A DNA stretch of 64,000 nucleotides from Bacteroidia bacterium (GTDB taxonomy: Bacteria; Bacteroidota; Bacteroidia; Flavobacteriales; Flavobacteriaceae), in assembly GCA_030427865.1 (NCBI GenBank), contig JAUICK010000002.1:329204-393203 (forward strand), given 5' to 3'. The notes beneath the pieces were generated by a model that ran no database searches, was not told the origin of the DNA, and saw only the letters and a list, made by a program, of their open reading frames with translations. Below are positions 42,952 to 51,931 of this stretch, piece after piece (within the stretch, counting starts at the first letter, position 1; each line of letters starts with the position of its first letter). Both the position numbers and the translations under genes were made by a program.

Positions 42952-43782
42952 TTACAATTTATGTACCTTATAAAAAGCATCTGCGTGTTTTTTTAATTCG
43001 GTTTTTAAATATTTTTCTACAGCTGCTACAACTTCTGGGTAGATAACTTGAGACAACTCATCACAATATACTTTAGCTATTTCTGTTGCTAACACCAATG
43101 TGTTTTTAAAATTATGGGTGATATATTTTAAGAAATATCCATTTCCTTGAAAAGTATCATTAATTTTAGATGTTGATTTAATTTGTTTTGGTAAATTCAT
43201 TTTTGCTAAAGAAGCTCTCCAAGATTCAATTTCACTACCAAAACGTTTGTTGTCTACATTAGTAGTTCCTAAATTCCAAGTTGGTACTTCTCTTGTCCAA
43301 CGTCTCCAATTGTAAGAATGCATATCATAAACAATACAAACCCCAAATTTATCTTCTAATTTAGAAATTAAAGCATGAACTACTTTGTAAAAATTTGCAT
43401 GTTTTTCTAAACTTTTTGCATGCATTTCTTTTGGAAGTGGATTTTTCCAGAGTTGTTTACCCCAAGCATCTTCATAAATGGCTGTTTCAGGCGCCCTATT
43501 TAAATCGTACTCAAAACGAGAATCGCATCCTGCAATTACAATAGGATGACTTTTTATCATTTCTTTGGTTTCTGGATCTTCTTCGAACCAACGTTCGTAT
43601 TCTGTATGCAAACAATTTTCCCATAATTCTTTTCTAAATTGATGTCCATCATGTACAGCTCCACAAGCATAATGTACATATTCATCAATCTTGATGGTAA
43701 AAGAATAATCTTTAGAAACCGCATGAAACGTTTCTTCGTTTTCTATTTTCTGTATGATTTTTTCGATGGAAAGTCGTTGCAT
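42952..43782 (-). CDS. N-formylglutamate amidohydrolase family protein
   Basis: A 276-aa protein of the FGase/HutG-like family, zinc hydrolases that cleave N-acyl amino acids. Motifs include IAGCDSRFEYDLNRAPET (R-x-x-x-D-x-N) at about residue 84 and VYDMHSYNWRR at about 152, which supply substrate- and metal-binding residues. No signal peptide, so cytoplasmic. There are no other histidine-degradation genes nearby, so the true substrate is probably another N-acylated or peptide-linked acidic amino acid. It is 30 nt upstream of the DUF1704 gene and 1 nt after the TerB-like gene, clearly co-transcribed. Confidence 0.85.
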   Translation of the reverse strand: MQRLSIEKIIQKIENEETFHAVSKDYSFTIKIDEYVHYACGAVHDGHQFRKELWENCLHTEYERWFEEDPETKEMIKSHPIVIAGCDSRFEYDLNRAPETAIYEDAWGKQLWKNPLPKEMHAKSLEKHANFYKVVHALISKLEDKFGVCIVYDMHSYNWRRWTREVPTWNLGTTNVDNKRFGSEIESWRASLAKMNLPKQIKSTSKINDTFQGNGYFLKYITHNFKNTLVLATEIAKVYCDELSQVIYPEVVAAVEKYLKTELKKHADAFYKVHKL

Positions 43783-43783
43783 T

Positions 43784-44110
43784 TTATCCTATAATTTTTT
43801 GTAAAATTTTAAATACTTTTTTCTCCATTACATCTACATAGCCATCTGCAAAGAACACCTTTTTTATTTCTCTAATTAAGCTTTCTTTATCTTCTTGACT
43901 TAGTTTATGCTCATTAACATAATGTTGAATTTTATTGAGATTATCTTCATCTGAATCTACAACAACTTCTGTATGGATTTTATGATAAGTTTCTTTATTT
44001 ACAACAGATAAGATGTAATTTTCTTCTTCTTTTGTTTCAAAATAATTACAATGAGCTGCATATAACAAAACGTATGCTAAAAACTCTTCTCTGGTCCAAT
44101 TTGTGTTCAT
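43784..44110 (-). CDS. TerB-like small helical protein
   Basis: A 108-aa all-helical acidic protein. The C-terminal FFADGYVDVMEKKVFKIL matches the TerB-type pattern ADGxxxxxEKxxLxxI, so I place it in the TerB/TerB-like group, metal-binding helical proteins first linked to tellurite resistance but widely used as general modules. No other ter genes are present. It lies 6 nt after the sulfurtransferase gene and 1 nt before the amidohydrolase gene, so it is part of that transcript. Its role there is unknown. Confidence 0.65.
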   Translation of the reverse strand: MNTNWTREEFLAYVLLYAAHCNYFETKEEENYILSVVNKETYHKIHTEVVVDSDEDNLNKIQHYVNEHKLSQEDKESLIREIKKVFFADGYVDVMEKKVFKILQKIIG

Positions 44111-44116
44111 TTTAAT

Positions 44117-44968
44117 TTATTTTAATGCTATTGGTAAATTATTTGTACTACCCCACTCTGTCCAAGAACCATCGTAAACTGCATAATTTTTTATTTCTGC
44201 AATTTCTGCTGCTAAAGCTAAAACAGAGGCTGTAATTCCTGTTCCGCAAGAAAATATAATTTTCTCTTTATTTGGGGTTAATTGATTAAAAATTATTTTT
44301 AATTCTTCTTTTGATTTTAGCATTCCATCATTTAAAATTTCGGAATATGGCAAATTCATAGAATTAGGAATGTGTCCGCTTTTTACACCTTTTCTTGGTT
44401 CTGGGGCTTCTGCATAGAATCTACCTCTTGAGCGAGCATCTAAAATTGCTGTTTTTTCATTATTAATGGCAGCAAAAACATCTTTAGTGTATTTTATTTT
44501 TTGAGGTTGATAGTTAACTCTAAAATTTCCTTTTTTAGATTTCTGATTTTGAGGTTTTTCTGTTGGATAATTGTTTTCTTTCCATTTAGGCAAACCTCCA
44601 TCTAAAACTGCTATGTTATTAAACCCCATGAGTTTGAAATTCCACCAAACTCTTGGTGATGAATAAATTCCTAAATCATCATAACAAATAAGTGTACTAC
44701 TCTTATTAATACCCAATTCTTGGACTTTTTCTTCAAATTTTTTTGGTGATAAAACTGTGTTAGGAAATTCTGCATTTTTATCAGAAAAAACATTCTTAAT
44801 ATCAAAGAAAATTGCGCCTTTAACCTGTTGTTTTTCTGCTGTAGTAAAATTGTTTTTATTTGCGGTTACTTTTGGAATGGTACAATCTAAAATAAATACA
44901 TCTTTATTATTTAAATGATTGTACAACCAATCTACAGAAACTAAAGGATTATTTAATTTTATGGACAT
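44117..44968 (-). CDS. Rhodanese-type sulfurtransferase (thiosulfate/3-mercaptopyruvate)
   Basis: A 283-aa tandem-rhodanese protein. The N-terminal inactive domain opens with PLVSVDWLYNHLNNKDVFILD; the C-terminal domain has ILDARSRGRFYAEAPEPRKGVKSGHIP and the active-site loop IFSCGTGITASVLALA with the catalytic cysteine. The CGTGITA loop resembles 3-mercaptopyruvate sulfurtransferase (SseA: CGSGVTA) rather than thiosulfate rhodanese. It would move sulfur from 3-mercaptopyruvate, a cysteine product, to an acceptor. No signal peptide. It lies upstream of the TerB-like gene by 6 nt, and its own upstream gap of 90 nt could contain a promoter. Confidence 0.88.
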   Translation of the reverse strand: MSIKLNNPLVSVDWLYNHLNNKDVFILDCTIPKVTANKNNFTTAEKQQVKGAIFFDIKNVFSDKNAEFPNTVLSPKKFEEKVQELGINKSSTLICYDDLGIYSSPRVWWNFKLMGFNNIAVLDGGLPKWKENNYPTEKPQNQKSKKGNFRVNYQPQKIKYTKDVFAAINNEKTAILDARSRGRFYAEAPEPRKGVKSGHIPNSMNLPYSEILNDGMLKSKEELKIIFNQLTPNKEKIIFSCGTGITASVLALAAEIAEIKNYAVYDGSWTEWGSTNNLPIALK

Positions 44969-45058
44969 ATTTTAAAGTTGAAATTTTTACTCATTCTTCG
45001 TTAAAATAATATCTTATTTATCGACTGAAAACTAATATTGAATACTACCAACTAAATT

Positions 45059-46093
45059 CTAAGCATCATCAACTAATTTTTTTAAAGTTGATTTACGCCT
45101 AAAAGCAGCTTCTTTTTCTAATACTTTACTCTCCATAAAGTTGACTACCTTTTCTTGAATTCTTGTTTTGTACACTTTATTCATATAGGTAATTCCTCCT
45201 GGAGACATTACATTTACTTCTACTAATTTGCCTCCAATAACATCAATACCCACAAAGTAAAGTCCGTCTTTTACGAGCTTTGGCCCAATTTTCTCGCACA
45301 ATTTCTTTTCTTCTGCAGTTAGTTTGTGCTTTGCAATGGAACCTCCAGCAGAAACATTTGATCGATGATCTTTATCTCCAGGAATTCTTTTCATTGCACC
45401 AATAGGTATTCCATTTAAAATCAAAACTCTTACATCTCCTTGGTCTGCACCTTCTATATATTCTTGTAAAATTACATAATCAGAGTCTCCATCACCTTTA
45501 TTAATATAAAAATCTAACAAAGAGTTAATATTACCCATTGCAGATTTTTCAATTAAAATTACTCCAGAACCTCCAAAACCATTTAAAGGTTTTAAAATCA
45601 TTTTATCAGAAGGAGATTCTTCAATCATTCTTACTAAATAATCTTTGTTTTTTGAGACGTGTGTAACAGGAATAATCTCATTATTTGGGTCTTCAAAAAC
45701 GGCTGTGTATAACTTGTTGTTAGCTTCACGCATTCCTTGTACAGAATTAATGATAAAAACATCATCTTTTACAGAGTCTAAAAAATTTAGCATTAAAGGA
45801 TCTAAAGGTGGTTCTGCACGCATAAAAATAACATCGAAACCTGCCAAAGGAAGCATTTCTTCTCTTGTGGTTGTTTTATTATAGTAGGTTTTAATATTGC
45901 TTGGTATTTTGTCTAATCTATTTAAAATGGTACAAAAAGCATTGGTAACACTATTTCTAATAGTTAAGTTAGAAGGTGTACAAATTGCAACTCCATGACC
46001 ACGCTTTGCACATTCGTGTATAATAGTTAAAGATGTATCGTTTTCAGGAGATTTTATACTTTCCCAAGGATACATTAAAAAGCAAATATTCAT
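45059..46093 (-). CDS. ATP-grasp ligase, glutathione-synthetase (GshB)-like
   Basis: A 344-aa protein with an N-terminal pre-ATP-grasp domain (MNICFLMYPWESIKSPENDT) and an ATP-grasp domain containing MILKPLNGFGGSGVILIEK at about residue 160, VILQEYIEGADQGDVRVLILNG and VEVNVMSPGG. This matches the GshB family, which joins a peptide or amino acid to glycine or another amine using ATP. No gshA is nearby, and the neighbours (DUF1704, FGase) suggest a different ligation product. No signal peptide. It is bounded upstream by a strong terminator, so it probably starts its own transcript running down to DUF1704. Confidence 0.83.
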   Translation of the reverse strand: MNICFLMYPWESIKSPENDTSLTIIHECAKRGHGVAICTPSNLTIRNSVTNAFCTILNRLDKIPSNIKTYYNKTTTREEMLPLAGFDVIFMRAEPPLDPLMLNFLDSVKDDVFIINSVQGMREANNKLYTAVFEDPNNEIIPVTHVSKNKDYLVRMIEESPSDKMILKPLNGFGGSGVILIEKSAMGNINSLLDFYINKGDGDSDYVILQEYIEGADQGDVRVLILNGIPIGAMKRIPGDKDHRSNVSAGGSIAKHKLTAEEKKLCEKIGPKLVKDGLYFVGIDVIGGKLVEVNVMSPGGITYMNKVYKTRIQEKVVNFMESKVLEKEAAFRRKSTLKKLVDDA

Positions 46094-46123
46094 AGTTAAA
46101 AATTAAGTTTGTTCAAAAATAAA

Positions 46124-46153
46124 AGACATCAATAAAATTAATTATTGATGTCT
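46124..46153 (-). terminator. Terminator after the DAACS symporter gene
   Basis: AGACATCAATAA (46124-46135) pairs perfectly with TTATTGATGTCT (46142-46153) around a 6-nt loop. On the minus strand TTTTATTTTTG follows. It lies between the symporter stop (46178) and the ATP-grasp start (46093). Confidence 0.85.
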
Positions 46154-46177
46154 AAAAATACTATTTTTTATTGATAT

Positions 46178-47503
46178 CTATTTCACTTTATCATAATTAT
46201 CATCCCATTCTTTTGGTTTAGGATCGTGTAATTTGCCCAAAGATTTAGCTACAATCATAGAAACAGTAGCATCTCCTGTTACGTTTACAGTAGTTCTCAT
46301 CATATCTAAAGGTCTATCAACTGCAAAAATTAAAGCTAAACCAATAGGCAATAATTCTGCAGGAAAACCAATAGATTCTAATACAATTACTAACATTACC
46401 ATACCTGCACTTGGTACAGCTGCACTACCTATAGATGCTAACAGTGCTGTTAAAATAATAACTAATTGATTTGAAAAAGTTAAACCTTCTGGCCAAATTA
46501 CTTGCATAATAAAAACCGCTGCAATTGCTTGGTAAAGTGATGTACCGTCCATATTTATAGTGGCTCCTACTGGTAAAACAAAACCTGAAACTTCTTTATC
46601 TACACCTATATGCTCTTCTACTCTTTCCATAGTTACTGGTAAAGTTGCAGCACTTGAACTTGTTGAAAAAGCTAATAATTGTGCTGGACTTATTTGTTTT
46701 AAAAACCATATGGGAGATTTTTTTGTATAGACACTTACTAATAATAAGTAAAAACCTATCATTAGAATTAAACCACCTACTACACACAAAGCATATACTA
46801 ATAATTTTAAAAGAATTTCTGTATCATCAAAAGCGATAATAACATTTGCTAAAAGAGCAAATACTGCATAAGGCGCAAAAAGCATGATTAGATCTACCAT
46901 TTTCATGACGACCTCATTCATAGAGTCAAAGAAATTCATTAAAGGTGCTGATTTATCTTCTGGGATTAATAAAAGAGAAATACCTGCAAATAGAGCAAAA
47001 AAGATAATCTGCAACATTTTTGCATCTCCTAATGCTTTAAAAATATTTTGAGGAAATATATCTACTAATGCTTGTAATGGACCTGCATCTTTTGTGCTTT
47101 TAGCTTTGTTCATTTTATCTTTAACACCATCAGATTTTTCGTACTTTGTTTTTATTTTCTCTATCGTTTCTTGAGACATTCCTACACCTGGTTTAACAAC
47201 ATTAACAATGCCTAAACCAATAATAATAGCAACAACAGTTGTCATCACATAAATTGTTATGGTTCTTAAGCCCATTTTTTTTATTTTAGAAATGTCTTTT
47301 AAATCGGAAATTCCTTTTATTAATGATGCTAATATTAATGGAACTGCTATTAATTTTAATAGGTTTATAAATATTGTTCCAAATGGTTTAACCCAATCTG
47401 TAACAAAACCTTTACCTCCATCAACAGAATTCATGATAAAACCAAAGATGATTCCAAGAAGCATTCCTATTAAAATTTTCCAATGTAGTGCTATTTTCTT
47501 CAT
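46178..47503 (-). CDS. Dicarboxylate/amino acid:cation symporter (DAACS, GltP/GltT-like)
   Basis: A 441-aa inner-membrane transporter with about eight transmembrane helices and two re-entrant loops. Family motifs are AFSTSSSAATLPVTM (the serine-rich HP1 loop), ATINMDGTSLYQA (the NMDGT cation/substrate motif) and a C-terminal VDRPLDMMRTTVNVTGD. An arginine in the last motif region (MMRT) favours acidic amino acids such as glutamate or aspartate over neutral ones. It would import the released amino acid with Na+ or H+. It is a single-gene unit between two terminators, downstream of the periplasmic hydrolases and racemase. Confidence 0.92.
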   Translation of the reverse strand: MKKIALHWKILIGMLLGIIFGFIMNSVDGGKGFVTDWVKPFGTIFINLLKLIAVPLILASLIKGISDLKDISKIKKMGLRTITIYVMTTVVAIIIGLGIVNVVKPGVGMSQETIEKIKTKYEKSDGVKDKMNKAKSTKDAGPLQALVDIFPQNIFKALGDAKMLQIIFFALFAGISLLLIPEDKSAPLMNFFDSMNEVVMKMVDLIMLFAPYAVFALLANVIIAFDDTEILLKLLVYALCVVGGLILMIGFYLLLVSVYTKKSPIWFLKQISPAQLLAFSTSSSAATLPVTMERVEEHIGVDKEVSGFVLPVGATINMDGTSLYQAIAAVFIMQVIWPEGLTFSNQLVIILTALLASIGSAAVPSAGMVMLVIVLESIGFPAELLPIGLALIFAVDRPLDMMRTTVNVTGDATVSMIVAKSLGKLHDPKPKEWDDNYDKVK

Positions 47504-47543
47504 ATTGTATAATTAGCTAATTAGTGTTTGGGTTGTAAGATAA

Positions 47544-47562
47544 AAAAAGTATCGTACTTTTT
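47544..47562 (-). terminator. Terminator between the T9SS protein and the symporter gene
   Basis: AAAAAGTA (47544-47551) and TACTTTTT (47555-47562) form an 8-bp stem with loop TCG. On the minus strand a run of seven T closes it. It follows the stop of the gene at 47592. Confidence 0.75.
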
Positions 47563-47591
47563 CTAAGCTTTAGAATAGAAACCAAAAAAAA

Positions 47592-48830
47592 TTATAATCG
47601 AATCACTTTTTTTAAAGCGAAACCATTACTTGTTTTTATTTTAAAAAGATATATACCACTTGATGCATTAATTAGATTTATACTTGGGTTATTTACCTTA
47701 TTAAACTTTTTACTTAAAATTCTTTGACCAAATAGATTAAAAACTTCTACTTTACTTATTTGTTTTGCTTTAATAACTACTTCTTTTGATGTTGGGTTGG
47801 GAGAGACTGATATTTTATTGTTTAAATTATACTCTGTTATACTTAATGTATTTGGAAAAACTTCTTTTAAAGCATTACTCATTTTTGCCCATCCAGAAGA
47901 ATCATTTCTTAGTTTACTTTTTTCTTGTTCTATATGCACAAACCTACCTGTTGTAGTAGTAGCAGAAAAGCTACAATGATTGGTAGAGTTGTTAATTAAC
48001 CTTCCTTGAGTATTGGTAAAACCTATAAGGCGAGTCCAATCTGTATCTATATGAGCTATTTTAAATGTTAATGAATTGTCTTCTTTTAAAAGTGCTTCTT
48101 TTATTAGTGTAGCATAATCTGTTGTAGGAGTAATGCGAGTTCCGTTACTAAGTATTACATAAGGATCTGTCGATCTTTTTCCAAAACCATGGAGCTGTAC
48201 AAAGACAGAATTAGGGATATTTGTTAACAAATTTTCTGTTGTTTTTTGAAACATTGTAGTAACGTTATGCGCTAAATCAGAAATTCTATACGATTCTGAA
48301 CTTGAACTACAGGTGCTTGTACTACCAGAACAAGAAGAATAACTATTACTATTACATCTATGTGTACCACTAATAAAAACTGCTCTTGCTAACGTGTTTT
48401 TAAAACAATAAACTGCTTGATGACCAGTATTAATATCATTTTTAATATGAGGTGCTTGAATTATTAAATTATTTATATGTGGGGTTTTGTTAAACACATA
48501 AGTGCCCCAATAGTTAGAAGAAACACTTTGCTTTTCTAACACATAAAAAATTTTATTTGGTGAAATTGATGTGTCTGTAAATTCTGTTACTTGATAACCA
48601 AGTCCATTTGCATTAGTTCTGGCACTTGCTAAATCATCTGCTACTAAAAAATTAATAACAGTATTCCAAGTACTTAGTTGAGTTGTATTTGGCGAAGTAT
48701 ATACATTACTCGAACTATTAGGCACATTATCTATAATATTATCTATGTAGGTTTCTATATTTCCAGATGCTGTTTGCCCAAATATTGATATCGATAATAG
48801 AAATACTAAAAAACGAAATACTTTTCTCAT
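47592..48830 (-). CDS. T9SS-secreted hydrolase-like protein
   Basis: A 412-aa protein with a signal peptide (FRFLVFLLSISIFGQTA) and a C-terminal T9SS type A sorting domain (KISVSPNPTSKEVVI, SGIYLFKIKTSNG). The middle contains LIIQAPHIKNDINTGHQAV, VFISGTHRCN, ISDLAHN and VFVQLHGFGKR. This spacing of histidines and arginines recalls zinc hydrolases of the N-formylglutamate amidohydrolase/zinc-peptidase type, but the match is partial and I hold it loosely. Cysteines around SYSSCSGSTSTCSSSS may form disulfides. It is encoded 5 nt after the racemase stop, so it belongs to the same surface-degradation transcript and could act on the extracellular substrate. Confidence 0.65.
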   Translation of the reverse strand: MRKVFRFLVFLLSISIFGQTASGNIETYIDNIIDNVPNSSSNVYTSPNTTQLSTWNTVINFLVADDLASARTNANGLGYQVTEFTDTSISPNKIFYVLEKQSVSSNYWGTYVFNKTPHINNLIIQAPHIKNDINTGHQAVYCFKNTLARAVFISGTHRCNSNSYSSCSGSTSTCSSSSESYRISDLAHNVTTMFQKTTENLLTNIPNSVFVQLHGFGKRSTDPYVILSNGTRITPTTDYATLIKEALLKEDNSLTFKIAHIDTDWTRLIGFTNTQGRLINNSTNHCSFSATTTTGRFVHIEQEKSKLRNDSSGWAKMSNALKEVFPNTLSITEYNLNNKISVSPNPTSKEVVIKAKQISKVEVFNLFGQRILSKKFNKVNNPSINLINASSGIYLFKIKTSNGFALKKVIRL

Positions 48831-48835
48831 AAATT

Positions 48836-50371
48836 TTATATTTTATTGATTTCCTTCAAATTTTTAGTTTTGTCATTAGTATTATTAAACGTTTGCATTA
48901 ATTGATACACATAAGGAATCTGCTTTTGAAATCGTGTTAAAATATCATAGGAGATATTAGCTCTACTAAAAGGTACAATTTTAACGTATTCTTGAATTTC
49001 ATTGGCGTTTCTACCGTATTTATAATCATAAGGAAAACGTCCATCTGCATCAATTCTATTGTTTTTATTGTCTTTATTTGCTACACTGATATAAAACTCA
49101 CTATTTTTTATGTTTCCATTTGGATTGAATAATTTTTTAGCTTTTAAATATTCGTGTAATTCTTTGGCAGTATCTACTGCTGGATCAATTAATTGTATAT
49201 CATTAACCATAAAATTACGATATAAATACTTACCGTCTTTTCCTTTGTAATTGTATAATTCTTTTAAAATTGCGCCAATTTCATCAGTCATATAAGGATA
49301 ATGTGTACAACCTAAAATAATAGATTTTAATTTGTTTTTTGTTTTTGATAAACGAATTTGTTCCATTAAGGTTACTAAATGATAACGCACATAGTTTTTT
49401 GCATCGTTAATTTGTAAGATTGAGCAATCATCAGATTTTTCAGTATCACATAACATTTTACTATCCTCAAAATCAAAGTTATATACATCAAATAAGGTTT
49501 TATCAATTTGAACATCGCCATTTAAACTTGGTCCTTTATAGTTATTACGAGGTTTTTTTAAGTTTTTATTGAAGTAATTTGGATCTTCATCTACGGCTTC
49601 TGCAATACCAATTCCTCCTTGAGAAAATACTTCTATATTTCCAGTGTAACCATTTTTATCTTTCATTTTTAAAATAGTATTATGATAGCCTTTTGAAGCC
49701 ACTGTTCCTGCTGTTGCCAAAACACCAATAATCGCATTTTCATCTTTCTTAATGCTTGCTAAAGTACCACGTACTCCAGCATCTATTACCCCAATTACTT
49801 TTAAGTTAGAATTGGCTTTTTTTAGAAACTCCTCAATATACTCTTTACCATATGCAGTTGCAGTATTACAAGCAATTACCAATACTTTTACAGGTTTTTT
49901 ATCTGTATTTACAGAAATATCATTGGCATCAGAATAATACTTATTGCTCATTAAAAATTGGGCATCTTTAATAATGTGTTCTTTTAATAAATCTACTTTA
50001 TTTTCTTTAGAATAATTTCCATAAGGCATATTGGCTTGATCGCCTAAATAAATAAAAGATTCTTTGTCAAAATCAAGCTGACCATCACTTCCTTTTTCGT
50101 GTGTAGCGTTAGTATTTTTATCATAATTTACAATTGCTTTTAAAACAGTTAATCCGCCTGTACCAGAATCGAAAACACCAATTGGTAACGATTTATCTAA
50201 ATTCGGATAATTAGCCATATCTATATGATAAAAGCTATCAGAATCATTGATAATTGTAGAAACAATGTCAGTTTCTTTACTTGCTACTACTTCTTTTTTC
50301 TTCGTATTTTCTTTACAGCTTACAAAAAATAGTAGTATAAATACTGAAATGTATAGACTGATTTTTCTCAT
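48836..50371 (-). CDS. Exported lipoprotein of the glutamate racemase family
   Basis: A 511-aa protein with an SPII signal (FILLFFVSC) in front of an Asp/Glu racemase domain. Both catalytic cysteines and the acid are present: PIGVFDSGTGGLTV at about residue 64, VIACNTATAYG at about 162 and ILGCTHYPY at about 350. MurI is normally cytoplasmic and about 265 aa. Here the spacings between motifs are expanded by insertions and the enzyme is exported and lipid-anchored. It would interconvert L- and D-glutamate (or aspartate) in the periplasm, so a cell-wall role is unlikely. It lies 9 nt after the D-aminoacylase gene and just upstream of the T9SS hydrolase, which fits use of D-amino acids as nutrients. 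Confidence 0.88.
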   Translation of the reverse strand: MRKISLYISVFILLFFVSCKENTKKKEVVASKETDIVSTIINDSDSFYHIDMANYPNLDKSLPIGVFDSGTGGLTVLKAIVNYDKNTNATHEKGSDGQLDFDKESFIYLGDQANMPYGNYSKENKVDLLKEHIIKDAQFLMSNKYYSDANDISVNTDKKPVKVLVIACNTATAYGKEYIEEFLKKANSNLKVIGVIDAGVRGTLASIKKDENAIIGVLATAGTVASKGYHNTILKMKDKNGYTGNIEVFSQGGIGIAEAVDEDPNYFNKNLKKPRNNYKGPSLNGDVQIDKTLFDVYNFDFEDSKMLCDTEKSDDCSILQINDAKNYVRYHLVTLMEQIRLSKTKNKLKSIILGCTHYPYMTDEIGAILKELYNYKGKDGKYLYRNFMVNDIQLIDPAVDTAKELHEYLKAKKLFNPNGNIKNSEFYISVANKDNKNNRIDADGRFPYDYKYGRNANEIQEYVKIVPFSRANISYDILTRFQKQIPYVYQLMQTFNNTNDKTKNLKEINKI

Positions 50372-50380
50372 AATAATGGT

Positions 50381-51931
50381 TTATTTTTTTAAAACTTTTC
50401 CATTTAATTGTTCAGTAAATTCTCCATTTTCAACAGAGATTTTACCATTAATAATACTGTATTCTAAACCTTTAGAAAGCTGAAAAGCATTAGAATAGTC
50501 TGCCATATCTTTAAACGTTTTTGGATTGAAAATAATAATATCTGCATAATACCCCACTTTTAATTTTCCTCTATTTTTAATTTTAAAAATAGCTGCTGTT
50601 TTTGAGGTACTTCCATTGATAAATGAAGCAAGATCAATCACTTTTTCTTGTTGTACGTATTTGTGATATTTTCTCGGGAAAGAACCGAATTTTCTTGGAT
50701 GACCTGTATTTCCGTCAGAACCTGTAACTACCCAATCTTGTTTCATAAACCTATGAATATCGTCTGAATTCATATTAAACGAAGCAACTCTTACATAACC
50801 AGTTTTTAAAACCGTATAAACCGCAATTTCAGGAGAAACGTTTAACATTTTAGAAATCTCTAAAAGGTTTTTTCCAACAAATTTTGGTTCTTCAGATTTC
50901 ACAATCAATAATTTTTCTGGACCTCCTCTACGTAAAATATTCTTTTTAGTATCTGCTAAAATTCTTTGCGTTAATTTTGGGTTATTATACCTAATAAAAA
51001 GTGAATCTTTTCCACCACTTTCTGCCCAACGTGGAGCAACTGCCGCTTTTAATCCAGTAGCAGAGGCGTCATAAGGATATTGATTTGCAGTAACATCTAC
51101 TCCTTCTTTTTGAGCATTTTCAATAATTTTAATAATGTCTTTGCTCTGATGCCAAACATCTACTCCCAAACATTTAATATGTGATATATGAATAGGTAGT
51201 TTTGCTTGTCGCCCAATTTCTATGGCTTCGTCAATGGCAGGAATTAAGCCTACTGTGTACGAGCTTTCATCACGTAAATGTGTGTCGTAAATTCCGTTAT
51301 TTTTAGCAACTGTTTTTGCCAAAGCAATTACTTCTTCTGTATTCGAATAGCTTCCTGGAGCATAAAATAAGCCTGTAGAAATTCCGAATGCACCAGCATC
51401 CATTTCTTGTTGTACAAGGTTTTGCATTTTAGTAATTTCTTGGGCGGTTGCTTTTCTATCGCTTTTCCCCATTACTTGCCTTCTAACGGTTCCGTGACCA
51501 ACCAAAGGCACTACGTTTGTACCAATGCCGTTTTTGTTGTAAAGGTCTATATATTTTGATGTTGGATAAAAACTATCGCCATCATTCCCAGTTACTACTG
51601 TTGTAATTCCTTGAAACAAAAAAGGTTTGTTGTGTGAGTTTTTTGGGTTTTTTAAATCTCTGTCTGCGTGTGTATGTGGGTCAATAAAACCTGGGGAAAC
51701 AATTAATCCAGTTGCATCAATTGTTTTTTTAGTAGTTATTGATACAGAATTTTCATCACCTATAAAAACAATTTTATCATCTTTTATTGCTATAGAATTG
51801 TTTGTGGAGGTTTTATCTACACCATTAAAAACTGTTCCGTTTTTTATAAGAATATCTGCATCAATATTTTCTTTTGAACAAGAAGAAAAAATTAATAATA
51901 CAACTGCAAAAAGGGATATTCTATAGTTCAT
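50381..51931 (-). CDS. N-acyl-D-amino-acid deacylase (D-aminoacylase) lipoprotein
   Basis: A 516-aa protein with an SPII signal (VVLLIFSSC) and an amidohydrolase-superfamily D-aminoacylase domain. Zinc-binding PGFIDPHTHAD appears at about residue 80; further motifs are GISTGLFYAPGSY, PIHISHIKCLG and the late VTGSDGNTGHPRKFGSFPR. The family removes the N-acyl group from D-amino acids, and some members accept D-Glu or D-Asp derivatives or dipeptides. Export as a lipoprotein places it in the periplasm. The gene overlaps the upstream M14 carboxypeptidase gene by 11 bp and precedes the racemase by 9 nt, so the three are one unit. Confidence 0.9.
   Translation of the reverse strand: MNYRISLFAVVLLIFSSCSKENIDADILIKNGTVFNGVDKTSTNNSIAIKDDKIVFIGDENSVSITTKKTIDATGLIVSPGFIDPHTHADRDLKNPKNSHNKPFLFQGITTVVTGNDGDSFYPTSKYIDLYNKNGIGTNVVPLVGHGTVRRQVMGKSDRKATAQEITKMQNLVQQEMDAGAFGISTGLFYAPGSYSNTEEVIALAKTVAKNNGIYDTHLRDESSYTVGLIPAIDEAIEIGRQAKLPIHISHIKCLGVDVWHQSKDIIKIIENAQKEGVDVTANQYPYDASATGLKAAVAPRWAESGGKDSLFIRYNNPKLTQRILADTKKNILRRGGPEKLLIVKSEEPKFVGKNLLEISKMLNVSPEIAVYTVLKTGYVRVASFNMNSDDIHRFMKQDWVVTGSDGNTGHPRKFGSFPRKYHKYVQQEKVIDLASFINGSTSKTAAIFKIKNRGKLKVGYYADIIIFNPKTFKDMADYSNAFQLSKGLEYSIINGKISVENGEFTEQLNGKVLKK

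Noticed and set aside
42952..43782. Histidine degradation (Hut) pathway
   Set aside because: The FGase-family gene has no hutH, hutU or hutI neighbours, so a Hut role is not supported.
43784..44110. Tellurite-resistance (ter) or TerY-type defence operon
   Set aside because: Only one TerB-like protein is present, with no terC, terD or terZ partners.
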